This document shows, in pieces, positions 1 to 13,664 of a stretch of DNA of 61,875 nucleotides. The DNA lies in the NCBI GenBank assembly GCA_009746045.1, contig RPFO01000167.1, forward strand, positions 2,892,648-2,954,522. The letters are read 5' to 3'. A program made the translations under genes and the position numbers. This DNA comes from Mesostigma viride (taxonomy: Eukaryota > Streptophyta > Mesostigmatophyceae > Mesostigmatales > Mesostigmataceae). Every line of letters starts with the position of its first letter. Positions within the stretch are counted from its first letter, which is position 1. Below the pieces are notes generated by a model, which was not told the origin of the DNA, made no database searches, and saw nothing but the letters and a program-made list of their open reading frames with translations.

Positions 1-261
1 AAGGGGTCATTTTGCAGAGGGAAACAATAATGGAGTTGAGGGGGCAGCATGATGTGCACCGCTGGGAGAGACCAAAGTAAACCTAAAAACAGATACGAAT
101 GAGACAAATGAGATACCACAGTAAAAGTAAGGAAAGATGCTACGTGCTTAAAAATAGATGGTAGGTACCAAGAGGGCGCAACCTGCATGTTCTTGCTCAA
201 TAGGGTTTGAACCTCTGCGTTTGGTGTTCCCAAATAGTAAGGATACAGTGACCACGGCACA
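1..261. other. No gene seen
   Basis: Short ORFs only; no domain, splice pattern or repeat could be supported in this stretch. Confidence 0.4.
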
Positions 262-274
262 GACCGTCTCCATA

Positions 275-510
275 AGTAAGCACTTGCGAGTCATGCGCAT
301 GGGCACGCCATGGAGTACTATGCTGCTCTCATTGGAAAATAGTTACACGAAAGTTATAAATATTGTCTGTCACTAGAGGGGGATATAATCCTCATCTGAG
401 CTGTCCTCTACTGTAATGGCAGACGAGGCGGTAGGCTGTGTAGCGGCTATCCTCAGGGGCAATAACCTCCACCTGAGGACTTCTACCCTGCATTCTACCA
501 ATGGGCCGCG
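275..510 (-). mobile_element. 3' end of a family B non-LTR retrotransposon (236 bp)
   Basis: On the minus strand this encodes the last residues of the same protein that ends at 31,981 (ending SSDEDYIPL here, SSDEDYIPI there), followed by the same 3' UTR and a short TTAC tail. It is flanked by a perfect 13-bp target-site duplication, GACCGTCTCCATA, at 262-274 and 511-523. It is a dead, severely 5'-truncated insertion, typical of incomplete target-primed reverse transcription. Confidence 0.88.
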
Positions 511-560
511 GACCGTCTCCATAGTGACAGGAGGTGCCTCCAAAAGTCTACGCTTGCAGC

Positions 561-563
<3 letters not shown>

Positions 564-625
<62 letters not shown>
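564..625. repeat. (CA)n microsatellite
   Basis: About 62 bp of uninterrupted CA dinucleotides, 40 bp beyond the right duplication of the retrotransposon fragment. Confidence 0.97.
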
Positions 626-626
<1 letters not shown>

Positions 627-2455
627 AAAGCCACGGTCACACTACAACTTGTCACCGCGATTGTTTATTAAACTGAAACTTAAGCCATAGAACCAATACT
701 GTGGTGTGTAATTACAGCGGTGGCATCAAGAACGTGGCCACCCCGTTACAACAGGCCGCTTGGGAAGGGGACCTGAGTAAACCGATTATGCAAGATAGCT
801 AACTCATAGATAAAAATGGGCGAATAAATTACAAAATGACAATGTCGGTAGATTTGACGATACTGATTCCACTAACAACATTTTTGGAAGTACTACTAGA
901 GAACAGCAAGACACGCAGGTGAGAAAGAGTTACAAACAGTTTATGTCAAAATTAGGTTTCAGAGATCGAACCTAAAGTAGTATTTGAATTAGGAATTCCC
1001 GTTTTGTGCTTGAAAAAGCCCTGGCAGCAGGTGAGGACCTTGCTGGTACCCACTATGGATCTTTCTGCTTTCACCTGAACAAGAGACATCATGCTTTCTG
1101 TGGAGGGGCCTGCGTCAGGGACTAGCATTAAGTGGAGGGGCCGTTTTGCAAGCTGGCCCTGCGGCCAGAAAAGGTGGCAATGTCTGATTCCTGGTGCTTT
1201 CCCCAGTGTTGCTCATTCCCTACCTTTAACCGGGTGAGCAGGTCGAGCGCGACCCCCGATTTTGCGGCAGCTTCATCGAAGTACTTCTCGACCGACTGGA
1301 GAAAGGTAGGATCGCCTGTGGTTGAGGTGCCGGGGTACCAACAGGCCATGACGCGCAGAACGGAGACGAGTTCATTTAACCGGCAGCTTCAGCAAAAGGG
1401 AGAGCCTTTGGAGATGCCTTTGCAAACCCTATGCCCCATCCTATGACGTCAACGTGTGTCATGTGTGTGATGTGGCGCGTTTCTGCAATGCTTCCGTGCC
1501 ACGCGAGCCAAGAAGGGTATCACACGGAGCCATTATCAGGAAATGGCCGCTTCCCTGCCTTTGATAGAAAGCTGGGAATTGCCATAAGGAAACAAAGACG
1601 CCTTGGGGACGCAATGCGGAAACATCACGCTGCCACCTATCCCAGCAGCACGGCCAGAAAAATAAGATAAGGTAGGACGCTATGCGCGCGAACGTACCGA
1701 AATTGAAGGGATGCGATGTGTGGCCCCGGCTCCAAGTCTTCTCAAGATTACAAGACATACTTACCCCACAGTCATCCAAGCGTGACGAGATCTGAGAAAA
1801 TTGACTGACTAAGGAGGAACCAACAGCCGCCCGCTGCCTCGCTGCCCTGCTCGCGACTATGAGCAACATTATGCTTAGACTGCTCTAAACCGCACAAAAG
1901 ATGCCTCGACGAAGGCACGCAGTTACCAAACCAATACGTTGCTCTGCACTGGTAACTCTGACGAGAGACTACTGCCGTGAGTGGGGACGCCCGACGGAAT
2001 TCAATGAAGCAACAGCTACACCAGTTTAGCAGCCAGTATACCAGCGTGCGTGGTTTCACTCCATTTATGAATGTGGTAGCCAGACTTGAACAACGAATGC
2101 TTCCATGCGTCTAGGAGTGGCGAGTGGTGACTCATCACCGTATTGCTGACTCACCAATGGCCACAAACTCGCCACGCAGCACTGCAACGACCCCTTGGTT
2201 TACCCGAACAGTCAAGGTTGCCCTTGAGTTGAGTTGAGTTTGAGCCGGTTGATTCCCGCGCCGGTGGTCCGATAGGGTCACTGCAGGGGTTACTGTATCA
2301 AGTAACGTGCGTGTTTGCGACTTGCCCGTTGAAACTCTACGGCGGAGCCAATTTTCGGAAGAACAGGTCTCACCTGGCCATGCTTGCAAATTAGGGACAA
2401 ACTAGTGTCACCCGCTGGCTTCGCCCAGCCCAAAACAGGGTCCCTTTTTTTGGCA
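626..2455. other. No supportable gene
   Basis: Overlapping ORFs up to about 136 codons occur on both strands, but none has a recognisable domain, consistent splice sites or a codon pattern that singles it out. A short (TTGAG)n run lies near 2,222-2,238. Confidence 0.4.
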
Positions 2456-2463
2456 GTACTTCG

Positions 2464-2661
2464 GCCCGCTGCCCGCAGCCCGCTGCCCGCAGCCCGCTGC
2501 CCGCAGCCCGCTGCCCGCAGCCCGCTGCCCGCTGCCCGCTGCCCGCTGCCCGCAGCCGGCCCGCTGCCCGCTGCCCGCTGCCCGCTGCCCGCTGCCCGCT
2601 GCCCGCTGCCCGGCCCGCTGCCCGCTGCCCGCTGCCCGCTGCCCGCTGCCCGCCGCTGCGG
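2464..2661. repeat. GC-rich 7-bp minisatellite (CTGCCCG)n
   Basis: Tandem CTGCCCG units. The first few alternate with CAGCCCG to give a 14-bp period, and later units are homogeneous. ORFs through it on both strands are repeats of Ala, Pro, Gly, Gln and Arg and are not evidence of a gene. Confidence 0.95.
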
Positions 2662-2910
2662 CTCGCTGCCCGCTGCCCACTGGAATAGTACGGTGCTCGC
2701 TTCGCTCGCGGACGGATTGGTGCGCAGTACGCTGCCCGCTGCCCGCTGGAATAGTACGGTGCTCGCTTCGCTCGCGGATTGGTGCGCCGTACGGTGCTCG
2801 CTCGCTTCGCTCGCTCGCGGTAGGGTGCTCGCTCGCTTCGCTCGCTCGTCGTGCGCTGCGCGCAGGCCGCTTTCAGCGGCCGCTCGCTCGCTTCGCTCGC
2901 TCGCTGCCAG
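2662..2910. repeat. Degenerate GCTCGCTTCGCTCGC repeats
   Basis: A segment of about 58 bp (CTGCCCGCTGG, AATAGTACGG, GCTCGCTTCGCTCGC) is duplicated, then breaks down into near-palindromic CGCTCGCTTCGCTCGCTCG clusters. No coding evidence. Confidence 0.75.
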
Positions 2911-3018
2911 GCCGGGATTGGTGGTTAGTGATTCTGGTTGTTTTGGATTGGCGGTGAAGTCGCGATGCCCTGGATAGTGCGGGATTACCTGACATTGCTA
3001 AATTAGTATATATGATTC

Positions 3019-4332
3019 GGTGGATGGATGGATGGATGGATGGATGGATGGATGGATGGATGGATGGATGGATGGATGGATGGATGGATGGATGGATGGA
3101 TGGATGGATGGATGGATGGATGGATGGATGGATGGATGGATGGATGGATGGATGGATGGATGGATGGATGGATGGATGGATGGATGGATGGATGGATGGA
3201 TGGATGGATGGATGGATGGATGGATGGATGGATGGATGGATGGATGGATGGATGGATGGATGGATGGATGGATGGATGGATGGATGGATGGATGGATGGA
3301 TGGATGGATGGATGGATGGATGGATGGATGGATGGATGGATGGATGGATGGATGGATGGATGGATGGATGGATGGATGGATGGATGGATGGATGGATGGA
3401 TGGATGGATGGATGGATGGATGGATGGATGGATGGATGGATGGATGGATGGATGGATGGATGGATGGATGGATGGATGGATGGATGGATGGATGGATGGA
3501 TGGATGGATGGATGGATGGATGGATGGATGGATGGATGGATGGATGGATGGATGGATGGATGGATGGATGGATGGATGGATGGATGGATGGATGGATGGA
3601 TGGATGGATGGATGGATGGATGGATGGATGGATGGATGGATGGATGGATGGATGGATGGATGGATGGATGGATGGATGGATGGATGGATGGATGGATGGA
3701 TGGATGGATGGATGGATGGATGGATGGATGGATGGATGGATGGATGGATGGATGGATGGATGGATGGATGGATGGATGGATGGATGGATGGATGGATGGA
3801 TGGATGGATGGATGGATGGATGGATGGATGGATGGATGGATGGATGGATGGATGGATGGATGGATGGATGGATGGATGGATGGATGGATGGATGGATGGA
3901 TGGATGGATGGATGGATGGATGGATGGATGGATGGATGGATGGATGGATGGATGGATGGATGGATGGATGGATGGATGGATGGATGGATGGATGGATGGA
4001 TGGATGGATGGATGGATGGATGGATGGATGGATGGATGGATGGATGGATGGATGGATGGATGGATGGATGGATGGATGGATGGATGGATGGATGGATGGA
4101 TGGATGGATGGATGGATGGATGGATGGATGGATGGATGGATGGATGGATGGATGGATGGATGGATGGATGGATGAATGGATGGATGGATGGATGGATGGA
4201 TGGATGGATGGATGGATGGATGGATGGATGGATGGATGGATGGATGGATGGATGGATGGATGGATGGATGGATGGATGGATGGATGGATGGATGGATGGA
4301 TGGATGGATGGATGGATGGATGGATGGATGGA
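3019..4332. repeat. (GGAT)n array, about 1.3 kb
   Basis: About 328 GGAT units with a single clear internal variant (GATGAATGG near 4,172). The long MDGW and PSIH ORFs are translations of the repeat in all frames and are not genes. Such purity over 1.3 kb implies recent expansion or homogenisation. Confidence 0.98.
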
Positions 4333-4786
4333 CGGATTTTATCCCCTATTCCTATGTCTTTTCTCACGTGTACGGCCTTCTAAGCTTCGCCAATTCTGGC
4401 GAACCTAACGGTTCTTCTGAAAATTAGCTCCGCCTTATTATTTTGCCCGTCGGTCTTTACTATGCAGGAGATAGGTTGCCCTCGGGCGGTTGGGCCTTCG
4501 CGTCGCCTGAGTTTATATGTAGTTAGGTAGTTGAATCCCACGCCGCACACGGGCAGCAGAGATTTGGAAACGGCCGAGGGCCAGGCCGGGAAACTGAACA
4601 GCATGCCGGCCATCACAAACATACAAGAAACAAAGATACTCAGCGGGGACATGTACGGTTGCATCATTGGATACACCCGCGTTGGTACAACAGCTTGGTG
4701 TGTCCTAGGTAGCAAACGATGATCCGCCGAGTAGTCGAGAGCCAGATTGTGGGAGACAACAACAAGGCACGCAGCGGGGTCTGGTC
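4333..4786. other. No gene seen
   Basis: ORFs of 63 and 111 codons lie on opposite strands with no recognisable domain. The text around 4,443-4,490 resembles 11,395-11,440, so this is probably dispersed repeat. Confidence 0.4.
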
Positions 4787-4981
4787 AGGAGGGGGGGGGG
4801 GGGGGGGGGGGGGGTTGACGGTCCGAACCCCCACCCCCTGGTAATGGTCGAGGGGGTGGGGTGGGTCGAGACCACCCCCCCCTGCCCCCCTTCAGTTTTG
4901 CAGTACTAGCAGGGGAAATAGTAGGCCGTGGGGGGGGCTGGGGGGGTGAGGGTCCGAACCCCCGCCCCCACTGGCCCCCTG
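4787..4981. repeat. Poly-G run and G/C-skewed repeat
   Basis: A G homopolymer of about 28 nt is followed by alternating G-rich and C-rich blocks. A similar composition recurs in inverted orientation at 15,550-15,700. Confidence 0.8.
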
Positions 4982-5037
4982 CACTATACTTTTCGTCCGA
5001 GGGTGGTAAAAAGCATCCGAGGCGTAAATTACGAGGT
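4982..5037 (+). repeat. Dispersed repeat, copy 1 (inverted relative to 15,486-15,541)
   Basis: These 56 bp are the near-perfect reverse complement of 15,486-15,541, and both copies lie beside G/C-rich blocks, so a larger unnamed repeat is present twice in opposite orientations. From 5,038 to 5,488 degenerate TTAC/GTAA-rich sequence of the same family continues and no gene is seen. Confidence 0.8.
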
Positions 5038-5488
5038 CTTATCTTACTACCTAGATCCGAGGCGTGAGATCCAACGCCGTAATCATTACTACGTAGGATG
5101 ATTGGTAGTAATTTTACTAGCCGTAAGTAAGAGTAACGTTACGACTGCACATCTTTGGTAGTACATTACCGACAGAGTAAATTACCGCGACGGGTCTTGG
5201 TTGGTAATCTACCACCTGTAGATTAGGTGCCAGTGATCCGATGCTGTAAGATACGTTTCAGTAAGCTACTTCGGGGATCTTTGCCTGTACACGGCCAGAT
5301 GGATAATTATATTGTAATGGAGAAGTGGGAGAACGTGCGTGTCTATTAGCAAATGCAGCGAAATATAAAAATGTAGTTATCAGCCTTTTTCGCCTATTCA
5401 GCAGTTGTCGTTGTCGGCCGTTGTCATTAAGCGGCTATAGATTATGTGTGCTGGGGCCGGTGAAAAGACGCTAGCAAAGTTCGTCTGA

Positions 5489-6599
5489 ATGGCGTCCAAT
5501 AGAGGGGATTTTATTCTTAGTGGATTGTTGGACGAGGAGAAGGCGAGGTTGCTGGCGGAGAATGCGAAAGAGCAGAGGGAAGCAGCGGAAGCCGTGCGTG
5601 GAAGATGAGGTAACGGGATGGAGTGTGGGCCCTGGCTTCTGGTTATGAAATGATGGCGGTTGCAGGCCAGCCGTGCTCGCTGGTAATGGGTGCGTGGTGT
5701 TGAAATCCAAGTTCTGCGCGTATTCTGTTTTTTGGTCAATGATTGAAGGGATGTCGCCTTGTTTTATTTTTGTGCATCTGCGTCCCGTCGTGACTGCCTC
5801 GTCATGGACGCCCAGGGGTAGAAGTTCGAACGAGGGAATGATTTTTCAAACGCCTGGATATGTTATGATAGTACGAATAAATGGTAATGGGTAGAGGCGG
5901 CCAAAATTTTGTTGGAAGTGTGCCAACGCCGCACATACGACTTGAACAACCCTAGGTATCTTAGGAAAAGGAAACACGGATACGTCGGAGTGGAGGAAGA
6001 GGAAGACGATGACGATGGTGAAGACGGAGAGGTTTACAATGGAGGCCTTGAGAATGGGGAGACATTGAATCAGGAGAGCAGGGTAGCGGTGAGTGGCCCG
6101 TCATGAATTACATTGTGGTTGCAGTTGTTAGCGAGGCGTGTTGATTGCTTCTTGCCGCGGGTAATCGCTAGCGCGCATAACCTTCTTTTTTCAACAGGTG
6201 TTCTGGTGCATTGACTGCCGCAAAGCAATTAATGGGACTGATTATGTGCCTATCATGCCGTTTGGGAATCATACATTGCCAACATTTCGTGTTTAGAAGG
6301 CGCGCCTTCAGAAGCATATTCAGCACCGCACGAGCCAGGTGCTGAAGGCGTGCTTGGAGAGGAAGGGGTATAAAGTGCGCATGACCGCATCGAAGAAGAA
6401 GAAGCAGCAGGAATCGGGCAAGACCATGATAACCGAGCCAGGATTGGCTTTCGTGCATGCAGTACATGGTGCGGCGCAGGCAGTGAATGCTGCATCGATT
6501 GCAGCGGTGCAGCCTGTGGCCATGGCGGTGCAGGGCGCGGGTCCTGAAGTGTGGGCGTTGGCGAAGCAGATTCACGATGCTGTCATGGCCACGTTGTGA
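5489..6599 (+). CDS. Probable three-exon gene, unknown product, with one in-frame stop
   Basis: Exon 1 begins at ATG 5,489 (MASNRGDFILSGLLDEEKAR onward, helical and charged) and has a GTGCGT donor option near 5,594. Exon 2 (about 5,895-6,088) encodes a basic stretch and an acidic EEEEDDDDGEDGE run. A clear 109-nt GTGAGT...CAG intron (6,089-6,197) joins it in phase 0 to exon 3. Exon 3 starts with a C-x2-C motif (FWCIDC) and continues through a lysine-rich, probably nuclear-targeting patch (KKKKQQ) to a stop at 6,597. The TAG codon at 6,294-6,296 breaks exon 3, which stays open and protein-like on both sides. It is therefore a recent pseudogene, or has a sequencing error or an unseen splice. 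Nuclear location is only inferred, and the family is not recognised. Confidence 0.5.
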
Positions 6600-6670
6600 A
6601 GCCAAGGAATGGGTGTTGGTTCCAGTCAGGTGCCTCGCCCGGAGGAAGCTTTTCTGCTGTAAGCAGAGGT

Positions 6671-6762
6671 GCGGCATCAAGCATTTGCAATCGCCATGAG
6701 AGCAGTGGAGATGTCAGCGGCATGAAGCATTTGCAATCGCCATGAGAGCAGTGGAGATGTCT
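6671..6762. repeat. 46-bp tandem duplication
   Basis: Two near-identical 46-bp units just 3' of the probable gene above (GCGGCATCAAGC... and GCGGCATGAAGC...), followed by the start of a third. Confidence 0.9.
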
Positions 6763-7744
6763 GCGGCATTGGGAGATCTGCAGACAATTGCAGGAGGACA
6801 TTGTGCGGTACGCTTGTAGGGTGTATGCTGTGTTGTTCCGCTCGCTAATGGACATGTGCCCCTGTAACCTCTTCCAGGCTAGTATCTGCTATCCACCTCT
6901 TCAGGCTTGAAAAGTAAATTGCTGTACGGTTCACAATTGGCATGGCTTGACATGCACGCGTCCTTGACTGTGGTCTGCATGGGTTTGGGGTTTAGCGGTT
7001 TACATCAGACTCTGCTGTGTGTCTGCTTAATCAGCCGACGTGTCACATGGGGACAGCAACGGCGCTGGGATGCAGCCCGGTGTGAATGCGAGTAAGGTAC
7101 GCGCTGTCATGCATGGCGGATGGGGCGTGGAAGCCACGACCCACGTTTTTGTGTGTGCACGGGGGGCTAGGGGGCAAGTCGTTGTGTTGCTGCCATCCAT
7201 ATGGCCATGGATATGCGGGAAGCTTTCCCTGTACCCATACTTAATGATGCATGGACTGGTTGTGACAGCCAAGGGTTTAGCTGTCGTGGGTTTGCTGAGT
7301 GATCATGGCAGTCTGCTAGGCTGGTGCTAGAACAGCAATAGCGCGGTTACTGCTATGTCTTGCCCGTGCTAACTGATGCTGCAGCCATGCGTGGAGCGCG
7401 AATCGTCCCGAGAGGAGAAGGAGGAGGCGGGGCCGGTGCACCCATGGGCAGGGCCGGAGAAGAAGGACGCGGAGCACCCAGTGTGGGAGAAGGAGAAGGC
7501 GGGGAAGCACTGAAGCTCCACCCCATGTCAGGCCTCTAGTATAGGTGCCAGTTAACTAAACCCATGCACGTGCAGGTTGTAGCTCAGAATGTATTTAAAA
7601 TCATATGCCCCTTTTCAGGTATATGTGTAACAGTGACTCCCAACGGATATATGTTCCTAATTTATTAAATTCTTACTGAATAATTGTTGTCTTTATGAAC
7701 CCATGAAGAGCAAAGCCCGGTGGGGAGTACATGTAACGCATTAC
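6763..7744. other. No supported gene
   Basis: A CAG acceptor near 7,384 is followed by a charged, Glu/Lys-rich open stretch to about 7,514, which could be a terminal exon, but nothing confirms it. The rest is featureless. Confidence 0.3.
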
Positions 7745-7915
7745 CACGAGAAGGGGTCCCCACACCGCATTTCTTCGCTCTCTGTTCCTATGCAGAACAA
7801 GAAGAGGTGGAAGACCAATGTCCCGGCTCACACGCCAGCCCATGTGGGTAAGCCCCCTCCCCCAAAGCGGAAGGGGCGCTTTGGGGAGAAGTGTAGTGAG
7901 GATTTTGTAGACTAG
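7745..7915 (+). mobile_element. Family A retrotransposon 3' coding fragment
   Basis: Encodes the family A carboxy-terminal signature (MQNKKRWKT... HTPA..VGKPPPPKRKGRF) also found at 17.4, 26.9, 27.5, 28.9, 36.5 and 39.8 kb. The copy is truncated at both ends and the AT-rich tail is missing. Confidence 0.8.
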
Positions 7916-8150
7916 ATAGCACTAACTTACTTACACCAGACCTGGCAATAAACAAGCATTGATGGGATGGACCCAGCGATACATAATGGGCGTGCATGCG
8001 TAAAAAATATACACTATGCATGGCCCAATGGGCATGCATTCAAATAATTACAAATGAAGGCCGCCATGAGAGCACTGAAGCTAAACCAGACCGGGCCACA
8101 ATTAACCCTCCAGCACCAAAGTTCCACTGCATCATGTAAGACAAGCCTGA

Positions 8151-9257
8151 CATCCATCCATCCATCCATCCATCCATCCATCCATCCATCCATCCATCCA
8201 TCCATCCATCCATCCATCCATCCATCCATCCATCCATCCATCCATCCATCCATCCATCCATCCATCCATCCATCCATCCATCCATCCATCCATCCATCCA
8301 TCCATCCATCCATCCATCCATCCATCCATCCATCCATCCATCCATCCATCCATCCATCCATCCATCCATCCATCCATCCATCCATCCATCCATCCATCCA
8401 TCCATCCATCCATCCATCCATCCATCCATCCATCCATCCATCCATCCATCCATCCATCCATCCATCCATCCATCCATCCATCCATCCATCCATCCATCCA
8501 TCCATCCATCCATCCATCCATCCATCCATCCATCCATCCATCCATCCATCCATCCATCCATCCATCCATCCATCCATCCATCCATCCATCCATCCATCCA
8601 TCCATCCATCCATCCATCCATCCATCCATCCATCCATCCATCCATCCATCCATCCATCCATCCATCCATCCATCCATCCATCCATCCATCCATCCATCCA
8701 TCCATCCATCCATCCATCCATCCATCCATCCATCCATCCATCCATCCATCCATCCATCCATCCATCCATCCATCCATCCATCCATCCATCCATCCATCCA
8801 TCCATCCATCCATCCATCCATCCATCCATCCATCCATCCATCCATCCATCCATCCATCCATCCATCCATCCATCCATCCATCCATCCATCCATCCATCCA
8901 TCCATCCATCCATCCATCCATCCATCCATCCATCCATCCATCCATCCATCCATCCATCCATCCATCCATCCATCCATCCATCCATCCATCCATCCATCCA
9001 TCCATCCATCCATCCATCCATCCATCCATCCATCCATCCATCCATCCATCCATCCATCCATCCATCCATCCATCCATCCATCCATCCATCCATCCATCCA
9101 TCCATCCATCCATCCATCCATCCATCCATCCATCCATCCATCCATCCATCCATCCATCCATCCATCCATCCATCCATCCATCCATCCATCCATCCATCCA
9201 TCCATCCATCCATCCATCCATCCATCCATCCATCCATCCATCCATCCATCCATCCAT
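8151..9257. repeat. (ATCC)n array, about 1.1 kb
   Basis: About 276 pure units, the complement of the motif at 3.0-4.3 kb. Its flanks do not match that array. Long PSIH and MDGW ORFs here are artefacts of the repeat. Confidence 0.98.
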
Positions 9258-9495
9258 TGATCGGGGTATAGTCCTAGTACAGCCATGCTACGTCCTGGCT
9301 ATGATGAGATTACTTGCCCACGCTCCTAGTGTTATGCCATGCTCACATGGGTCTTATTGCACCCACAGATTGCCGGATCGTTGGCGTGTCCGTTTAGCTA
9401 GCGTTCCCGAATGCAGCTGTGGCATGCCTTAGGCATGAAGGAGACTGGGGGTCTCTGCCCTTTCTCCTGTTGTGCACACACAGGGATTAAAAGCA

Positions 9496-9640
9496 CTTCG
9501 GTGCTCCGTGACTCCCCAACAGGAGCACGTGTTTAATTAATTAATTAATTAATTAATCGGGGTTAGCTAATGCTCCTTGACTCCCTAATGGGGGCATGAG
9601 TTTAATAAATGAATTAAGTAGTTAGTTAATTAATCAGGTT
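9496..9640 (+). mobile_element. Two abutting family C 3' termini
   Basis: Twice in a row the sequence shows the family C terminal hairpin (GCTCC.TGACTCCC... followed by GGGAGCAC or a variant) and an (ATTA)n-type tail, at about 9,498-9,556 and 9,557-9,635. Both are tail-only insertions. Confidence 0.7.
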
Positions 9641-10735
9641 GATTCAGATGAGGTCTGTGCTGGTTCCTTGTGGACTGGCCAGCCAGGGAGATATCTTCTT
9701 ACATGGTCAGGCCCTTGCCGACCATGTAAGAACCTGTTAGGCGACGCAGTGGCCAACATTGGACATACCGCCATATGTTTGTCTCCGCGATATGATTTTA
9801 GCTGACATGCAGAGCACAGACACTGTTGGCGTCATCCGCTCAACCCCTCTTATTCAGACATGGGACCTCGGATGTGTAGGATTAGTAGCGTTGCCCAGGC
9901 GGACATTGTCAAAGACTACGACCCCCCAGTTGTGGGTCCTAGGAAATTTAACAAGCATGATTGTCTCCTTGTTGATAGGCATTAATTAATCCTTGATGAT
10001 AGGCATTGCTTGCGTGCAAGATTAGCTCGAGGCCCATATTTTAGACTACTAGCTGAGCTGTGGACATACATGTTGTTATTGACGTCTTGACGGATATTGA
10101 CGTCTTGGGGTGACTTCCACTATATCTTCTTTGGGGAATTCAGAGATCCCGGTCCCCCAACATGGACATGAGACTAATTAAAATCAATTAATCAATGTCA
10201 TGAATAGAGCGCGTTCATGACGTTCAGTCATGAACAGAGCCCTAACCTTAAACACATAAGAAAACAATTATGGCGGGCCATGTGACCAATGTAAGAAGCT
10301 TAGCCCCCAAACATATTGTTGTCTCACGTAATGAATCACTTGCTGATCAACAAATCGATGGTTATCTCATAGGCACAATGTACCTCTGACCATCATTGCT
10401 GGCCCATGCATGCATGCACCAATGGCAGCCTACATGACACATACATCGCTTATTTGCCATGTAAAAAATGCGACAAAGTGTCCATATAGGTACTCATAGA
10501 TTAGCACAAATTCCTTAGCACGATGTGGACAACTTTACTTAACGGTGAAAGCCTGTCTCGCCCTTATTGCCTTGAGGGTTCCCGGCGATAGGTCCTGTCT
10601 GTTGGTCGACATTTTTCTTTTGCAGCTGGCCATCGTCGGTAGGTATGAATGATCTCGATGCTAGCAATTACGATGATGATACCCGAGGTAGTCTATACCT
10701 GGGATCGAGAGCTTCTTCTTGTATGGCAATGCCGG
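9641..10735. other. No gene seen
   Basis: AT-richer sequence with short ORFs only (the longest about 76 codons, 9,759-9,989, unrecognised). Confidence 0.4.
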
Positions 10736-11395
10736 CAGGGCGATGACGGTGACGGCCGTCACCGTCATCGCTCTCGACGGGCGTGATGGAAAGGACCTGT
10801 TTGATAGGCGGCAGCTATTGGTAATATAGGTCGTTTACTATTACTCCCAATAAAGAGTTAAGAGGTTGGCCCTCGGCATGGCGATGATCACGGGGCGATG
10901 ACGGGGCGTTGACGCGCGTGATGAATAGGATCTGTTTGATAAGCGGCGGCTATTGGTAATATAGTTTGTTGATTAAGAGAAGAGTTTGTTGATTAAGAGA
11001 AGAGTTTAGATGTTGGCCCGTCGAGGGCGATGACGGTGACGCCGTCACCGTCATCGCCCTCGACGGGCGTCGTGAATACGACCTTTTTTATATGCGGCGG
11101 CTATTGGTAATATAGGTCGTTTACTATTACTCCCAATAAAGAGTTAAGAGGTTGGCCCTCGGCATGGCGATGATCACGGGGCGATGACGGGGCGTTAACG
11201 CGCGCGATGAATAGGATCTGTTTGATAGGCGGCGGCTATTGGTAATATAGATTGTTGATTAAGAGAAGAGTTTAGATGTTGGCCCGTCGAGGGCGATGAC
11301 GGTGACGCCGTCACCGTCATCGCCCTCGACGGGCGTCATGAATACGACCTGTTTGATATGCGGCGGCTATTGGTAATATAGGTCGTTGATTATGC
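10736..11395. repeat. Tandem repeat containing strong stem-loops
   Basis: A unit of about 266 bp is repeated, each holding a GATGACGGTGACG inverted repeat, a GGCGGCTATTGGTAATATAG segment and a single-arm GGGGCGATGACGGGGCGT segment. Stem-loops are at 10,740-10,771 (32-nt perfect palindrome), 11,017-11,067 and 11,283-11,333. The last two have 24-bp perfect arms around a 3-nt loop. Confidence 0.9.
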
Positions 11396-11462
11396 CCGTC
11401 GGTCTTTACATGTAGGCCCTCGGGAATTACATCGGGCTGTACTAGGCCGGTATACCGTAGTT

Positions 11463-11815
11463 GTGTACCACCCCCCTCCTTCCCACGGCAGGTACGCAGC
11501 GCCCGGCTGTTGTCCTGGCTGCAGTTGTGTACCACCTGTACGGTATTTGTGTACCACCCCCCTCCTTCCCACGGCAGGTACGCAGCGCCCGGCTGTTGTC
11601 CTGGCTGCAGTTGTGTACCACCTGTACGGTATTTGTGTACCACCCCCTCCTTCCCACGGCAGGTACGCAGCGACCGCTGTTGTCCTGGCTGCAGTTGTGT
11701 ACCACCTGTACGGTATTTGTGTACCACCCCCCTCCTTCCCACGGCAGGTACGCAGCGCCCGGCTGTTGTCCTGGCTGCAGTTGTGTACCACCTGTACGGT
11801 ATTTGTGTACCACCA
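11463..11815. repeat. 86-bp tandem array, four copies
   Basis: GTGTACCACC starts recur at 11,463, 11,549, 11,635, 11,719 and 11,805 (periods 86, 86, 84, 86). Because the period is near a multiple of three on average, ORFs of 130-260 codons open on both strands; the repeated peptides show that these are artefacts. Confidence 0.93.

Positions 11816-13664
<1,849 letters not shown>

Noticed and set aside
1128-2059. ORFs of 73-136 codons as genes
   Set aside because: Overlap on both strands, no domain, no splice or codon support.
3003-4427. ORFs of 250-462 codons with MDGW or PSIH repeats (also at 8.0-9.3 and 35.5-36.3 kb)
   Set aside because: Pure tetranucleotide repeats translate openly in all frames on both strands; no unique sequence of gene character is attached.
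7384-7514. Charged open stretch after a CAG as a terminal exon
   Set aside because: Single weak acceptor, low-complexity Glu/Lys content and no partner exon.
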